Position numbers and translations under genes: made by a program. A stretch of DNA of 39,203 nucleotides from an uncultured Gammaproteobacteria bacterium (GTDB lineage Bacteria > Pseudomonadota > Gammaproteobacteria > Pseudomonadales > Pseudohongiellaceae). The notes beneath the pieces are model-generated. The model saw nothing but the letters and a program-made list of their open reading frames with translations, was not told the DNA's origin and did not search any database. Positions 1 to 8,381 of this stretch are shown here, piece after piece. Position 1 is the stretch's first letter, and every line of letters starts with the position of its first letter. The DNA lies in contig CAJXRP010000027.1 of assembly GCA_913060495.1 (NCBI GenBank), positions 1-39,203 on the forward strand, in the 5' to 3' direction.

Positions 1-47
1 GAGATGCTCAGGAGTCTCGTGGGCTCGGAGATGTGTATAAGAGACAG
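1..47. other. Nextera i7 adapter with index (artefact)
   Basis: This is not genomic sequence. Positions 14-47 match the Nextera transposase read-2 adapter and end in the 19-bp mosaic end (29-47). Positions 6-13 (GCTCAGGA) sit where the i7 index lies, and 1-5 match the end of the P7 primer. From memory the index corresponds to Nextera N704 read in reverse complement. The first biological base is 48. The contig therefore stops at a library fragment end and not at a natural boundary. Confidence 0.97.
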
Positions 48-371
48 ATATAACACATAGCCACCAGGTACTACCGAGGTGATGTCCTTGCCTATGGTTT
101 GTTCGTTCATGGCGACAATGAGATCCACACCTTCGCGCCGACCCAGATAACCCTGTTCGCTAACTCTTACTTCGAACCAAGTGGGTAAGCCCTGAATGTT
201 CGAAGGGAAGATGTTGTGTGGGCTAATGGGTATTCCCATGCGAAACACTGCCTTCGCGAACATGCCGTTTGCACTAGCGGAGCCGGAGCCGTTTACGTTC
301 GCAAATTTAACGACGAAATCATTAACCTTGGTCAGGCCAGTGACCTTAGAACTTTGAATTAACTCTGACAT
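48..371 (-). CDS. korA: 2-oxoacid:ferredoxin oxidoreductase alpha subunit, 3'-truncated
   Basis: This is the first 108 codons of a KorA-type alpha subunit, from ATG at 371-369 to the adapter junction. The translation begins MSELIQSSKVTGLTKVNDF and contains VKFANVNGSGSASANGMF, IFPSNIQGLPTWFEVR and DLIVAMNEQT. These are hallmarks of the gamma domain that forms the N-terminus of fused alpha subunits. The enzyme oxidatively decarboxylates a 2-oxoacid such as 2-oxoglutarate to its acyl-CoA and reduces ferredoxin. The full protein should be about 600 residues, with the beta subunit gene (korB) expected beyond the contig. The start codon lies inside the 3' end of the preceding gene (13-nt overlap), which implies translational coupling. 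The substrate cannot be fixed from this fragment. Confidence 0.85.
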
Positions 372-2143
372 GCGTTTTCCGCTTTGGCCGTGTTGAATAA
401 ATATTTGTGCATGTCCCAGGCATTAGTGGGGCAGCGTTCAGCACATAAACCGCAGTGCAGACAGAGGTCCTCATTTTTCGCCATGATGCGTCCGGTAAGA
501 AGTGAATCGGAAACATAGAGGTCTTGTTCATCGTTATCTGCTGGCGCTAGAAGGTTTTTCCTGAGCTCGGGCTCATCCTGATTCTGTGTAAATGTGATGC
601 AATCGGTAGGGCAGATGTCCACGCAGGCATCGCACTCGATGCAGAGTTTGTCGGTGAATACTGTCTGCACATCGCAATTTAAACAGCGCATCGTCTCGTT
701 GAATGCGAGTTGTTCATCGAAGCCGAGTTCGACTTCAATGTTAATGTCGTTCAGCGTCACCTGCTTGTCTGCATGTGGAACGGCGAACCGAAGGTCGGCG
801 CTAATGTCATTGTCATAAGACCATTGATGTATGCCCATCTTCTGACTGCTAAGATTGGTTAGTGGGTCTGGACGTTGAGTAATGTCTTTTTTCTCGCAGA
901 GCATATGAATCGATACAGCTGCATCGTGTCCATGGGCGACAGCGGTAATGATATTGTCGGGCCCCAATGCCGCATCGCCGCCGAAAAATACTTTTTCGTG
1001 GGTCGATTGGAATGTAGATTTGTTGAGAACAGGCACTTCCCACTGGTCAAACTCGATGCCTAGGTCTCTTTCAATCCATGGAAAACTGTTTTCCTGCCCA
1101 ATAGCGCATAGCACATCGTCACAGGGCAATATCGCAGGATCTTCTCCTGTAGGGATTAATTTTCGCCTGCCGTTCTCATCGATTTCTTTACGAACCTTTT
1201 CAAATTCCATGGCTACAAGCTTGCCATTCTCTATGACATAGCGCTTTGGAACATGGAAGTTCAGTATGGGTATGTCTTCATTCATGGCATCTTCGATTTC
1301 CCAAGGAGATGCCTTCATCTCATCGAAGCCGCTACGCACCACAACACTTACCGATTCGCCGCCGATGCGTTTCGATGTTCTGCAGCAATCCATTGCAGTG
1401 TTACCACCGCCGAGTACCAGCACGTTTTTCCCCACACTCGAAACATGTTCGAAGGCGACGCTTGCGAGCCATTCGATTCCGGTGTGTATATTATCTTTCG
1501 CCTCTTCATGGCCGGGTAGGTCTAACCACTTGCCAAGGGGCGCGCCAGTTCCAACAAATACGGCATCGTAACCTTCGGCCAAGATGTCGCGCATGCTGGT
1601 AATCTCTTCGCCGAAACGACAATTAACACCCATATCAAGAATGTAATTAAGTTCCTCATTCAGCACTTCCGCGGGAAGACGGAAGCGAGGAATCTGAGTG
1701 CGCATGGCGCCGCCACTAAGCGTGTCTTTTTCGAATAGAGTTATCTCATAACCGAGCGGCATAAGGTCGCGGGCAACGGTGAGAGAGGCTGGTCCAGCGC
1801 CGATAAGGGCGATGTGTTTGCCATTCTTCTTCTTGGGGGCCTGCGGAAGACGATCTGTGATATCAGATTTGTAGTCAGCTGCAACGCGCTTCAAGCGACA
1901 GATGGCGACAGGTTCTTCTTCGACCCGTCCGCGTCTGCAGGCGGGCTCGCAAGGGCGGTCGCAGGTGCGTCCAAGAATGCCGGGGAACACATTCGAATGC
2001 CAATTGATCATATAGGCATCGGAGTAGCGTTTTTCAGCAATCAAGCGGATGTATTCTGGAACAGGGGTATGGGCGGGACATGCCCATTGGCAGTCGACTA
2101 CTTTATGGAAGTAATTCGGATCGGAGGTATCAGTCGGTTTCAT
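359..2143 (-). CDS. FAD/NAD(P)-binding oxidoreductase fused to 4Fe-4S ferredoxin domain
   Basis: This 594-residue cytoplasmic flavoprotein resembles the glutamate synthase small subunit and the N-terminal half of dihydropyrimidine dehydrogenase. An N-terminal iron-sulfur region carries C18, C22, C61, C65 and C69. An FAD Rossmann motif (GAGPAS, 115-120) and an NAD(P) motif (GGGNTA, 245-250) follow. GGDAALGPDNIITA near 388-401 closes the flavin domain. The C-terminus has two 4Fe-4S sets, CIECDACVDIC at 501-511 and CLHCGLCAERC at 561-571. Because it overlaps korA, it probably passes electrons between NAD(P)H and the 2-oxoacid oxidoreductase, its ferredoxin tail replacing a separate ferredoxin. 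That role is inferred from context. An AGGAAA sequence lies upstream of the ATG. It is not gltD proper, since no gltB is adjacent. Confidence 0.85.
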   Translation of the reverse strand: MKPTDTSDPNYFHKVVDCQWACPAHTPVPEYIRLIAEKRYSDAYMINWHSNVFPGILGRTCDRPCEPACRRGRVEEEPVAICRLKRVAADYKSDITDRLPQAPKKKNGKHIALIGAGPASLTVARDLMPLGYEITLFEKDTLSGGAMRTQIPRFRLPAEVLNEELNYILDMGVNCRFGEEITSMRDILAEGYDAVFVGTGAPLGKWLDLPGHEEAKDNIHTGIEWLASVAFEHVSSVGKNVLVLGGGNTAMDCCRTSKRIGGESVSVVVRSGFDEMKASPWEIEDAMNEDIPILNFHVPKRYVIENGKLVAMEFEKVRKEIDENGRRKLIPTGEDPAILPCDDVLCAIGQENSFPWIERDLGIEFDQWEVPVLNKSTFQSTHEKVFFGGDAALGPDNIITAVAHGHDAAVSIHMLCEKKDITQRPDPLTNLSSQKMGIHQWSYDNDISADLRFAVPHADKQVTLNDINIEVELGFDEQLAFNETMRCLNCDVQTVFTDKLCIECDACVDICPTDCITFTQNQDEPELRKNLLAPADNDEQDLYVSDSLLTGRIMAKNEDLCLHCGLCAERCPTNAWDMHKYLFNTAKAENACQS

Positions 2144-2219
2144 TGCTAACCGGATTTCCTTTTTAGTTCTTATTTTTTAAAGCTCAACGCCCCAGTATCG
2201 ACGACGGATGCTTGGCATC

Positions 2220-2248
2220 AGTATAGGGAATTGAAGTGCAATTGTAAG
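2220..2248 (-). promoter_or_regulatory. Candidate sigma-70 promoter of the kor operon
   Basis: On the minus strand a -35-like CTTACA (2248-2243) is followed, after 17 bases, by a -10-like TATACT (2225-2220). It lies about 75 bases upstream of the oxidoreductase start codon. The match is moderate (4/6 and 5/6) and was found by eye only. Confidence 0.4.
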
Positions 2249-2285
2249 CAAATATGTCACTCAATCCATTAGCAGTATAAGGCTT

Positions 2286-3440
2286 TCAAGATGAAGTCCT
2301 GTCGTGACTGGATTCGTACAATTTGTTAAAGATTCGCAACTTTGTGACATGTGGTTCTGCCTCGATGGCAGCTTCCAGCTCTGTTGCTGTTGTCGTCGAT
2401 AATTCGTCGACATCGAGCACCAGATCTACTTCAATTGCTCCGCCTAAATAGTGCAGGTCGATAGAAGCAATAGAGTGCTGATCTATTAGGTTTTCCCAGC
2501 ACGCCTTGAGAGATGCAATTACATGAGTACGTTCCGGTAATTGTGATTCATCTTTATTTGTTCCGTGATGAATAGGGTCGATATGAATGAGCACTTCTGA
2601 AATGTCAGCGAACTGACTGATAAGTGATTTGTTTACCAGTTCGCCAAGTTGATGACCTTCAGACACAGAGATGTAGGAATTAACCAGCAGCCTAACTTCC
2701 AAAATTATTTTCCCACCGGAGGATCTGCTGCGTAGCTCTGTAATACCACGAATGCCATCTATGCCTAGTATGCAAGATTCGAATTGCTCGCGGCGTTGTT
2801 TTGAAACGGCAGTATCGACTAGTTCGGTTAGGCTGTCAGAGCAAAGCTCCCATCCAATTTTCGCTATGATCAAGGCTACGAACATGCCGGCGACTGTGTC
2901 CATCCAGAGATATCCCTGGCGGGCACCTATTATGCCGATCAGTACGGCGATGGAAGATATGGCGTCGGATCTACTGTGCCAGGCATTCGCTTTAAGCAGG
3001 TTGGAGTTGAGTTTTTTCGCTACGCGCATGGTGTAGTGAAATATCCATTCCTTAGTTGCGATTGAGAGGAGTGCGATGGCAATGCCTGCGGTGGCAGGGA
3101 CCGGCAAAGGTTCGTCTAGCCGAAGTCTATTAAAGCTATCGTAGAGCAAGATGGCAGCTGTGATAAAGAAGACGATTCCCATGGCAATAGTGCCCAGGGT
3201 CTCGAAGCGGCCATGACCATACTGATGTTCATCATCAGGTTCGGCATGGGACACGCGGGTGACGATGATTACAAAGATGTCGGTTCCGGCGTCGGTGAGG
3301 GAATGGATGCCGTCGGTAATCAGTGCGAATGAATTCGTTACGACGCCGCCAACTATCTTGCCAACACCAAGCAATATGTCGAGCAGCATGCCTACTAGAG
3401 TGACGTTGGTGGCTTCTCTTCTAGCTTGTTGTGCATCCAT
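2286..3440 (-). CDS. Cation diffusion facilitator family transporter
   Basis: This 384-residue inner-membrane metal/proton antiporter belongs to the CDF family and exports divalent metals such as Zn, Fe or Mn. Six hydrophobic segments lie between about residues 12 and 200. The paired metal-site motifs are both present: DGIHSLTD in TM2 (D43, H46, D50) and HSRSD in TM5 (H155, D159). The typical QYGHGRFE segment follows TM2. A CDF-type cytoplasmic domain occupies about 215-290. A further ~90 residues (about 295-380) follow that the roughly 300-residue FieF-type proteins lack. That tail has an alternating alpha/beta pattern and may be a second, degenerate cytoplasmic domain. The metal cannot be assigned. 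No strong ribosome-binding site precedes the ATG. The gene lies 142 nt upstream of the kor operon. Confidence 0.88.
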   Translation of the reverse strand: MDAQQARREATNVTLVGMLLDILLGVGKIVGGVVTNSFALITDGIHSLTDAGTDIFVIIVTRVSHAEPDDEHQYGHGRFETLGTIAMGIVFFITAAILLYDSFNRLRLDEPLPVPATAGIAIALLSIATKEWIFHYTMRVAKKLNSNLLKANAWHSRSDAISSIAVLIGIIGARQGYLWMDTVAGMFVALIIAKIGWELCSDSLTELVDTAVSKQRREQFESCILGIDGIRGITELRSRSSGGKIILEVRLLVNSYISVSEGHQLGELVNKSLISQFADISEVLIHIDPIHHGTNKDESQLPERTHVIASLKACWENLIDQHSIASIDLHYLGGAIEVDLVLDVDELSTTTATELEAAIEAEPHVTKLRIFNKLYESSHDRTSS

Positions 3441-3559
3441 AGAGTTACTGATTTCTGTTGCTTTGTCGCTGAGTTATTGGGGTGGATTGAGGCACATCAT
3501 AGAGGTTTGGGATGCGAAGAGTAGGGTTTCGATTGGGGCGCTATTTGAAATTTTGGAGC

Positions 3560-3597
3560 CACAAAAAGAAAGCCCAACGGCCGGAGGCGGTTGGGCT
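3560..3597 (-). terminator. Rho-independent terminator downstream of the M16C peptidase gene
   Basis: An 8-bp perfect stem (AGCCCAAC at 3571-3578 pairing with GTTGGGCT at 3590-3597) encloses an 11-nt GC-rich loop. On the minus strand it is followed by a T-rich run (TTCTTTTTGT, 3570-3561). It sits about 180 nt after the M16C stop and 130 nt before the CDF start, so it should insulate the two. I see nothing else supportable in 3441-3774. Confidence 0.75.
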
Positions 3598-3774
3598 AAA
3601 TATACTATCAAGGGAGAGATAAATGAAACAAAACCCACAATTTTGTACGACATCTACCTACACTAACTCTGACTAGCCATTCGAGTAAAAGTTCCCAATT
3701 TTATTTTAGATTTCCCAGGAATTTCACGTGCTTAATGTGCAATCTAACAAAAATTCCATAACATACTGTAATAT

Positions 3775-6738
3775 TTAAAGATTTATTGTTTCTAAATTCT
3801 CGATATCTAGGCTTTCGGCAGATTCTTTGTTGCAAATAATGCCTATGCTTGCTTTTTCTGGCGCTAAGTACAGTTCAGCAACCCGCTTTAGATCTGCTGT
3901 TGTTGTTCCGAGTACCTGTTTTCTGAATTGGCTTCGATGCTCAAGAGTGCGACCGAAGGCTCGATTGAAATAGGCCTGTTTTGCTTCGCCCGCTGGTGAG
4001 GCCGGCTTATCTAGGCTCGCTATGACGCCTAAAATAGCTTCTTCCAGTTGATGGGCCTTGTGGTCGCTGGAAATAACCCAGTCTATAGCGGCGTCGAAGT
4101 CCGAAAGGGTTTCCTGCAAGCGTGGATCTCTGTAGGAGAAAAAGCGGAAAGATGCTGAGTTTGCGTCCTGGCTCGCGCCGCCACCATAAGCTCCGCCTTG
4201 CTCTCGTATTGCCCTATGTAGGAAACCATTGCGCATAAAGCCGGCTAATACCTGCAGAGAGGCATTGTCTGCATGGCCTGAGGCAACGGTAGGATAGGCC
4301 TTAGCACAGAAATTCACTGCAGTAGTCGTGCTCCATGCCTGCCTGACGTCCTCTCGCAGAGGGTTCAATATTAGAGGGCTAGCATCGGCGCCGCCTGAGG
4401 ATGCTCCCCAAACATTGTCTATATCTGCTATTAGCTGGCTGCGATGCTCGGGTTCAGCGATTACTAGAAATTCCTTGTTCGCTGCGAGGATCTTGTCGTG
4501 AAGAGACTTGAACTTATCAAGTAGTTCGATGCGCGAGGATTTCTGTTCCATCTGCGCTCTCAATGCTTTGAGCTGCTTGATGCCTTCCAATCCCCCTGAG
4601 CGATGGGCAAGTTGAGCGGTGGGGCTCATGCGACTGCTGGCGAGACTCATCGCTAGGCTGTGCCCCTGACCGGTGATGCTGTTTTCTTTGCGAGCACAAA
4701 TTTGTTCTATGAGTTCTTGTAGGCGTTTGTCCTCATCGAAACGCACCTCATGAATGGTGCTGTGCAGCAATTCGGATATCTGTGGGTGATTGTCGCGCAA
4801 ACATTTCGATGAGAAAGAGATGATCGCCTTGCTAGATTGCACGTCGTTCAAATCGCTGCGAATACTGTTGAAGCAGTTGATGCCGCCACTTATCTGAGCT
4901 TGCCAGGCCTGAGTCTCGGCATAGTCTCTGTCGCCCACGCCAAATTCCGTTAGGCAAGTTGTATATAAAGGTAATACATCCAGCAGCTCTTGATCGATCT
5001 GAGGGATTTTCATTACGACCTGCTGGTAGCAGAGTCCATTGGTGCCTTGGCCATAATAGCTAACGGGGGCATTGCTGCTGAGCACGGTATCGAATCGCTC
5101 AGGTTCGCTGATGGATTCCGGGACATCTTCTAGGCCAACTTTTGGCAGCAGGCCTGGATCATCTTCTTCGGTCTGACGGGCGGCCAGTAGTTTAGCCTGT
5201 GTGACGATGGCTAGTTTTTCCTCATCGGCGAGTCCGCTCTTGATGGCAGCAAGCTGGTCTAATTCAGCCTGCACCTTGCGTTTCGCTAACTCCGGGTCGG
5301 GCTTTAGTGTGAGCCGCACTCTATGGGGGTTGTCGAGGAGTAGCGTTTGCACGAGATCAGGAATGAAACGATCGTCTTTTATCAGCTCTCGAAGTTCGGC
5401 TAACACAGGGTCAATGTTCAGTAACTCGATAGGGTCTCCGCGGTGCATCGCGGTAGATAGGCCGGCGAGGATAAGTTGTAAGCCATAAGGGTAGCTGTCC
5501 CCTGAGATCTCTCTCTGGTGCAATTCCAATTGATGCAAAGATGCTTCAACCTGTGAATAGGGAATGCCGTTCTTTACCACTTCTTCTAAGGTCTTGATTA
5601 TAAGGTTCTCTACGGCTTCGCTGGATTCCGCCGAACAGCCCTCGAGGCCCGCCATCAGGCTCATCTCTCGATTCGAATCTTCCAGGCCGCACATCGGCGA
5701 CGGAGAGCTGCCTATGTCGCTAGTCTCGAGTGCTCGAAGTAGGGGGCTTGCGCTGTTGTCTAGTAAGACGCTGGAAACTAACTCTGCTCGGAATAATTCG
5801 CCGAGATTGGTGCTGTGACCAAGTAGCCAAGCAAGAACAACATGGCTTTGCGGTTTGTCGGACTCTTCGCTTGCATAAGATTCCTCGACAGATATAGGGG
5901 CCAGGTATCTTTTCTCGTCTTTCACTTCGATTTTTATGTCTAGCTTGTCGAAATGAGATAGGGCTTGTTCTTGAAATTTCTCCTGATGATCAAACGCTGA
6001 TATGTCGCCGAAGGTCATGAAAACAGCATTGCTCGGATGATAGTGGCTCTTGTAGAAGTCCAGCAGTTCTTGATAGCTCAGATCAGGTATGTGGTCCGGC
6101 TCGCCACCACTGTTAAAATGGTAGGTCGTAGTTGGGAATACATATTTGCTGATAGTCTGCCATAACACGCTATTTGTGGAGCTCATGGCGCCTTTCATTT
6201 CATTGAAGACCACGCCCTTGTATAGCAGTTCGCTTTCAGGGTTTTCTGGTTCTGCAAACTCGAGGCGATGTCCTTCCTGCGCAAAGTCGAGTTCATGCAG
6301 GCGAGAGAAGAAGGCAGCATCAAGGTAGACGGTTAACAGATTGTTGAAATCTTTTTTGTTCTTGCTGGCAAATGGGTAGGCGGTCCAATCGCTGCTGGTG
6401 AACGCGTTCATGAATGTATTCAACGAGCGTCGAATCATCATGAAGAATGGATCCCTGACGGGGAACTTCTTGCTGCCGCACAGAGCAGTATGCTCGAGAA
6501 TATGAGCGACGCCGGAAGAATCCATTGGCACTGTTCTGAAACCGACAAGAAATACATTCTCGGTATTTACGCTGCTCAGGTGGAAGTGCTTCGCCCCCGT
6601 TACTCTATGGACATATTCCTCCATAGTGATATTCAGCGAGCTAATCACTTCGCTGCGTTGCCATTCGAAAGCTGGGTGTATTTTCGGGGGTTGGATTGAA
6701 TTGCTTTTCTCGGTGTCAGGACTACTTACTACGGTCAT
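3775..6738 (-). CDS. M16C family zinc metallopeptidase (presequence protease-like)
   Basis: This 987-residue insulinase-superfamily peptidase is the size expected for PreP/M16C enzymes, which enclose and degrade unfolded peptides in a two-half chamber. The inverted zinc motif HxxEH appears as HILEH (about residues 82-86), and the distal glutamate lies in VVFNEMKGAMSS. The C-terminal half holds the M16C-associated region and a glycine-rich REQGGAYGGGAS segment of the kind that helps bind substrate in this family. No signal peptide is visible (MTVVSSPDTEKSNS), so it probably acts in the cytoplasm on peptides left by other proteases. AGAAGG lies upstream of the ATG. It is 68 nt downstream of rbgA on the same strand and may share its transcript. 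Confidence 0.9.
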   Translation of the reverse strand: MTVVSSPDTEKSNSIQPPKIHPAFEWQRSEVISSLNITMEEYVHRVTGAKHFHLSSVNTENVFLVGFRTVPMDSSGVAHILEHTALCGSKKFPVRDPFFMMIRRSLNTFMNAFTSSDWTAYPFASKNKKDFNNLLTVYLDAAFFSRLHELDFAQEGHRLEFAEPENPESELLYKGVVFNEMKGAMSSTNSVLWQTISKYVFPTTTYHFNSGGEPDHIPDLSYQELLDFYKSHYHPSNAVFMTFGDISAFDHQEKFQEQALSHFDKLDIKIEVKDEKRYLAPISVEESYASEESDKPQSHVVLAWLLGHSTNLGELFRAELVSSVLLDNSASPLLRALETSDIGSSPSPMCGLEDSNREMSLMAGLEGCSAESSEAVENLIIKTLEEVVKNGIPYSQVEASLHQLELHQREISGDSYPYGLQLILAGLSTAMHRGDPIELLNIDPVLAELRELIKDDRFIPDLVQTLLLDNPHRVRLTLKPDPELAKRKVQAELDQLAAIKSGLADEEKLAIVTQAKLLAARQTEEDDPGLLPKVGLEDVPESISEPERFDTVLSSNAPVSYYGQGTNGLCYQQVVMKIPQIDQELLDVLPLYTTCLTEFGVGDRDYAETQAWQAQISGGINCFNSIRSDLNDVQSSKAIISFSSKCLRDNHPQISELLHSTIHEVRFDEDKRLQELIEQICARKENSITGQGHSLAMSLASSRMSPTAQLAHRSGGLEGIKQLKALRAQMEQKSSRIELLDKFKSLHDKILAANKEFLVIAEPEHRSQLIADIDNVWGASSGGADASPLILNPLREDVRQAWSTTTAVNFCAKAYPTVASGHADNASLQVLAGFMRNGFLHRAIREQGGAYGGGASQDANSASFRFFSYRDPRLQETLSDFDAAIDWVISSDHKAHQLEEAILGVIASLDKPASPAGEAKQAYFNRAFGRTLEHRSQFRKQVLGTTTADLKRVAELYLAPEKASIGIICNKESAESLDIENLETINL

Positions 6739-6806
6739 GCTTAGGGTGCCTTCTGTAACTTGTATGCTTGATGGGTTTTAAGCGTAACGCGGTCTCAACG
6801 GCGACG

Positions 6807-7640
6807 TTACGAGGGAGGTGTCTCCAGACTGAATCTGCCTAGTTTACCTGAGCGGAATTCGTTTAGTAATATTTCTGCCGTTTTGTTCAGGTCTGCTCGG
6901 CCGCCGCGACCAATAGATCCTCGTTGCATCGCGAGTGCATCGAAGAAGGGTTCGGGATCATCGATAGATTCATCTAATCCGTATCTTTCGGCCAGGCGCT
7001 CTGGGTAGTCCCGCAGCAGGAGTTCGGCGAGAAACCAGGCGATGTCAGCTACCTCGACTGCTGTGTTTCGAATTGTGCCGGTAATGGCTAGTCGGTATGC
7101 GCTTTCTTGGTCTTCCAGCTTCGGCCAAAGCATGCCCGGTGTGTCGATCAGGTACCAGCCTTCTTGCAGCTTGACGCGTTGTTGGCCCTTGGTGACAGCA
7201 GGTTCATTGCCGGTGTTCGCCACCTTGCGTTCTGCTAACTGATTTAGCAGGCTCGATTTACCTACATTGGGAATTCCATCGATAACAATCTGCCCCTGAA
7301 TCAATGCAGTCTCGTTGGTGTTCTTGATAAGGTTTTTTGCAGTATTTACGATGTCTGCTCTACTGATCTGCGCGCCTTTGCCATTAACAAGACAGGCGCT
7401 ATTCTCAAGTTTGGAAAAATGTGCGGCCCACGCAGCGGTGACCTTGTCATCGGCAAGATCTGATTTGTTGAGGATGCGGATGCAGGGGCGACCTTCGCGA
7501 ATAGTCGCGAGCAGGGGGTTGCAGCTTGATTCGGGTATGCGCGCATCTAAGACTTCGATCACAGCATCTACTTTGTGCATGATCTTCACCAGCTCTTTGC
7601 TGGCTTTATGCATATGTCCGGGATACCAGGAAATGGTCAT
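6807..7640 (-). CDS. rbgA: Ribosome biogenesis GTPase, YlqF/RbgA family
   Basis: This 277-residue circularly permuted GTPase has its G motifs in the order G4-G1-G3. NKSD (about 58-61) comes first, then GIPNVGKSS (P-loop, about 123-131), then DTPG (about 167-170). The N-terminal WYPGHM motif is the family signature. In Bacillus RbgA drives late 50S subunit assembly. The gammaproteobacterial members are less studied, so the same role is inferred. A GGAG sequence lies about 8 bases upstream of the ATG. The gene is divergent from bolA across a 126-nt gap. Confidence 0.9.
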   Translation of the reverse strand: MTISWYPGHMHKASKELVKIMHKVDAVIEVLDARIPESSCNPLLATIREGRPCIRILNKSDLADDKVTAAWAAHFSKLENSACLVNGKGAQISRADIVNTAKNLIKNTNETALIQGQIVIDGIPNVGKSSLLNQLAERKVANTGNEPAVTKGQQRVKLQEGWYLIDTPGMLWPKLEDQESAYRLAITGTIRNTAVEVADIAWFLAELLLRDYPERLAERYGLDESIDDPEPFFDALAMQRGSIGRGGRADLNKTAEILLNEFRSGKLGRFSLETPPS

Positions 7641-7766
7641 TTTTGGAGCTCCGTGAGGGCGACAGTGTAACGAGGGTAGCAGGCCAAGACCACTTCATTT
7701 TATCGACAGTAATTGCGTTATACTGAATGGCAATAGAATTGGCCGAAATGGCTATTTAGGGAGTTG

Positions 7767-8084
7767 ATGTCAGCAATGTCGGTACAAGATACGATTCAAG
7801 CAAAATTGTCGGAGGCGTTGCAGCCATCGCTGCTAGAGGTTGCAAACGAGAGCCATATGCACGGTGGGCCAGCTACGGAGTCTCACTTTAATATCACTGC
7901 TGTCTCTACTACATTTACAGACACTAACTTGGTACGTAGACATCAGGCCGTCTACAAATTGCTGGAGCAAGAGCTTGCCGAGGGTGTGCATGCCTTAGCC
8001 TTACATCTGTATACAGAGCAGGAGTGGGAGCAGCGCCAAGGTGCCTCGCCGTCGTCTCCTGACTGTAGAGGGGGCAGCAAGTAA
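7767..8084 (+). CDS. bolA: BolA family protein
   Basis: This 105-residue BolA protein is a small class II KH-like fold that usually partners a monothiol glutaredoxin in iron-sulfur trafficking and affects cell shape and stress responses. Typical segments are ESHMHGGPATESHFNI, LVRRHQAVYKLL and a C-terminal HALALHLYTEQEW, which carry the conserved histidines. Starts are possible at TTG 7764, ATG 7767 and ATG 7776. I chose 7767 because the AGGGAG at 7758-7763 is best placed for it, though 7776 remains possible. A TATACT -10-like hexamer lies at 7719-7724 without a good -35. The tail after the BolA fold (QGASPSSPDCRGGSK) is probably disordered. Confidence 0.9.
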   Translation: MSAMSVQDTIQAKLSEALQPSLLEVANESHMHGGPATESHFNITAVSTTFTDTNLVRRHQAVYKLLEQELAEGVHALALHLYTEQEWEQRQGASPSSPDCRGGSK

Positions 8085-8288
8085 GGCTAACTAAATCAAA
8101 ACCAAAACTCCTGTTAAGGCGTTAGTAGAGATAAGGGCGGCAGTTTGATTGCTGACTTTTAGTTGGGAATTACAGAATCTACTATGATATCAGTAGCCTG
8201 TGTTAGATAGCTCAGGCTTGGTAGAGAATGAGCCAGAGTCAAATGCCGGAAGTTGTTGTTCTAAGTTAGAAATTCGGTGAAAATCTTT

Positions 8289-8304
8289 TGTGACACACGT
8301 CACT
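8289..8304 (+). promoter_or_regulatory. Candidate CRP/Vfr binding site upstream of the bax-like gene
   Basis: TGTGA at 8289-8293 and TCACT at 8300-8304 are separated by 6 bases. This matches 9 of 10 core positions of the CRP consensus TGTGA-N6-TCACA. It lies 77 bases before the bax-like start, in an otherwise featureless 297-nt gap (8085-8381). The regulator is not in this window, so function is inferred. Confidence 0.45.
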
Positions 8305-8381
8305 TCAAGTATTTCCTACTGAGACAATAATTGGTGCAGCAAAGTAGATGTTCCTGTAAATGTAATGATTAGGGAGTTTCG

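Noticed and set aside
3259..3666. 135-codon plus-strand ORF
   Set aside because: Most of it lies antisense to the membrane domain of the CDF gene and its tail runs through the terminator. It has no recognisable family pattern.
3622..3675. Short plus-strand ORF MKQNPQFCTTSTYTNSD with AGGGAG upstream
   Set aside because: Only 17 codons with no promoter, no leader-peptide bias such as repeated Trp or His codons, and no plus-strand gene after it. The nearby hairpin has its T-run on the opposite strand.
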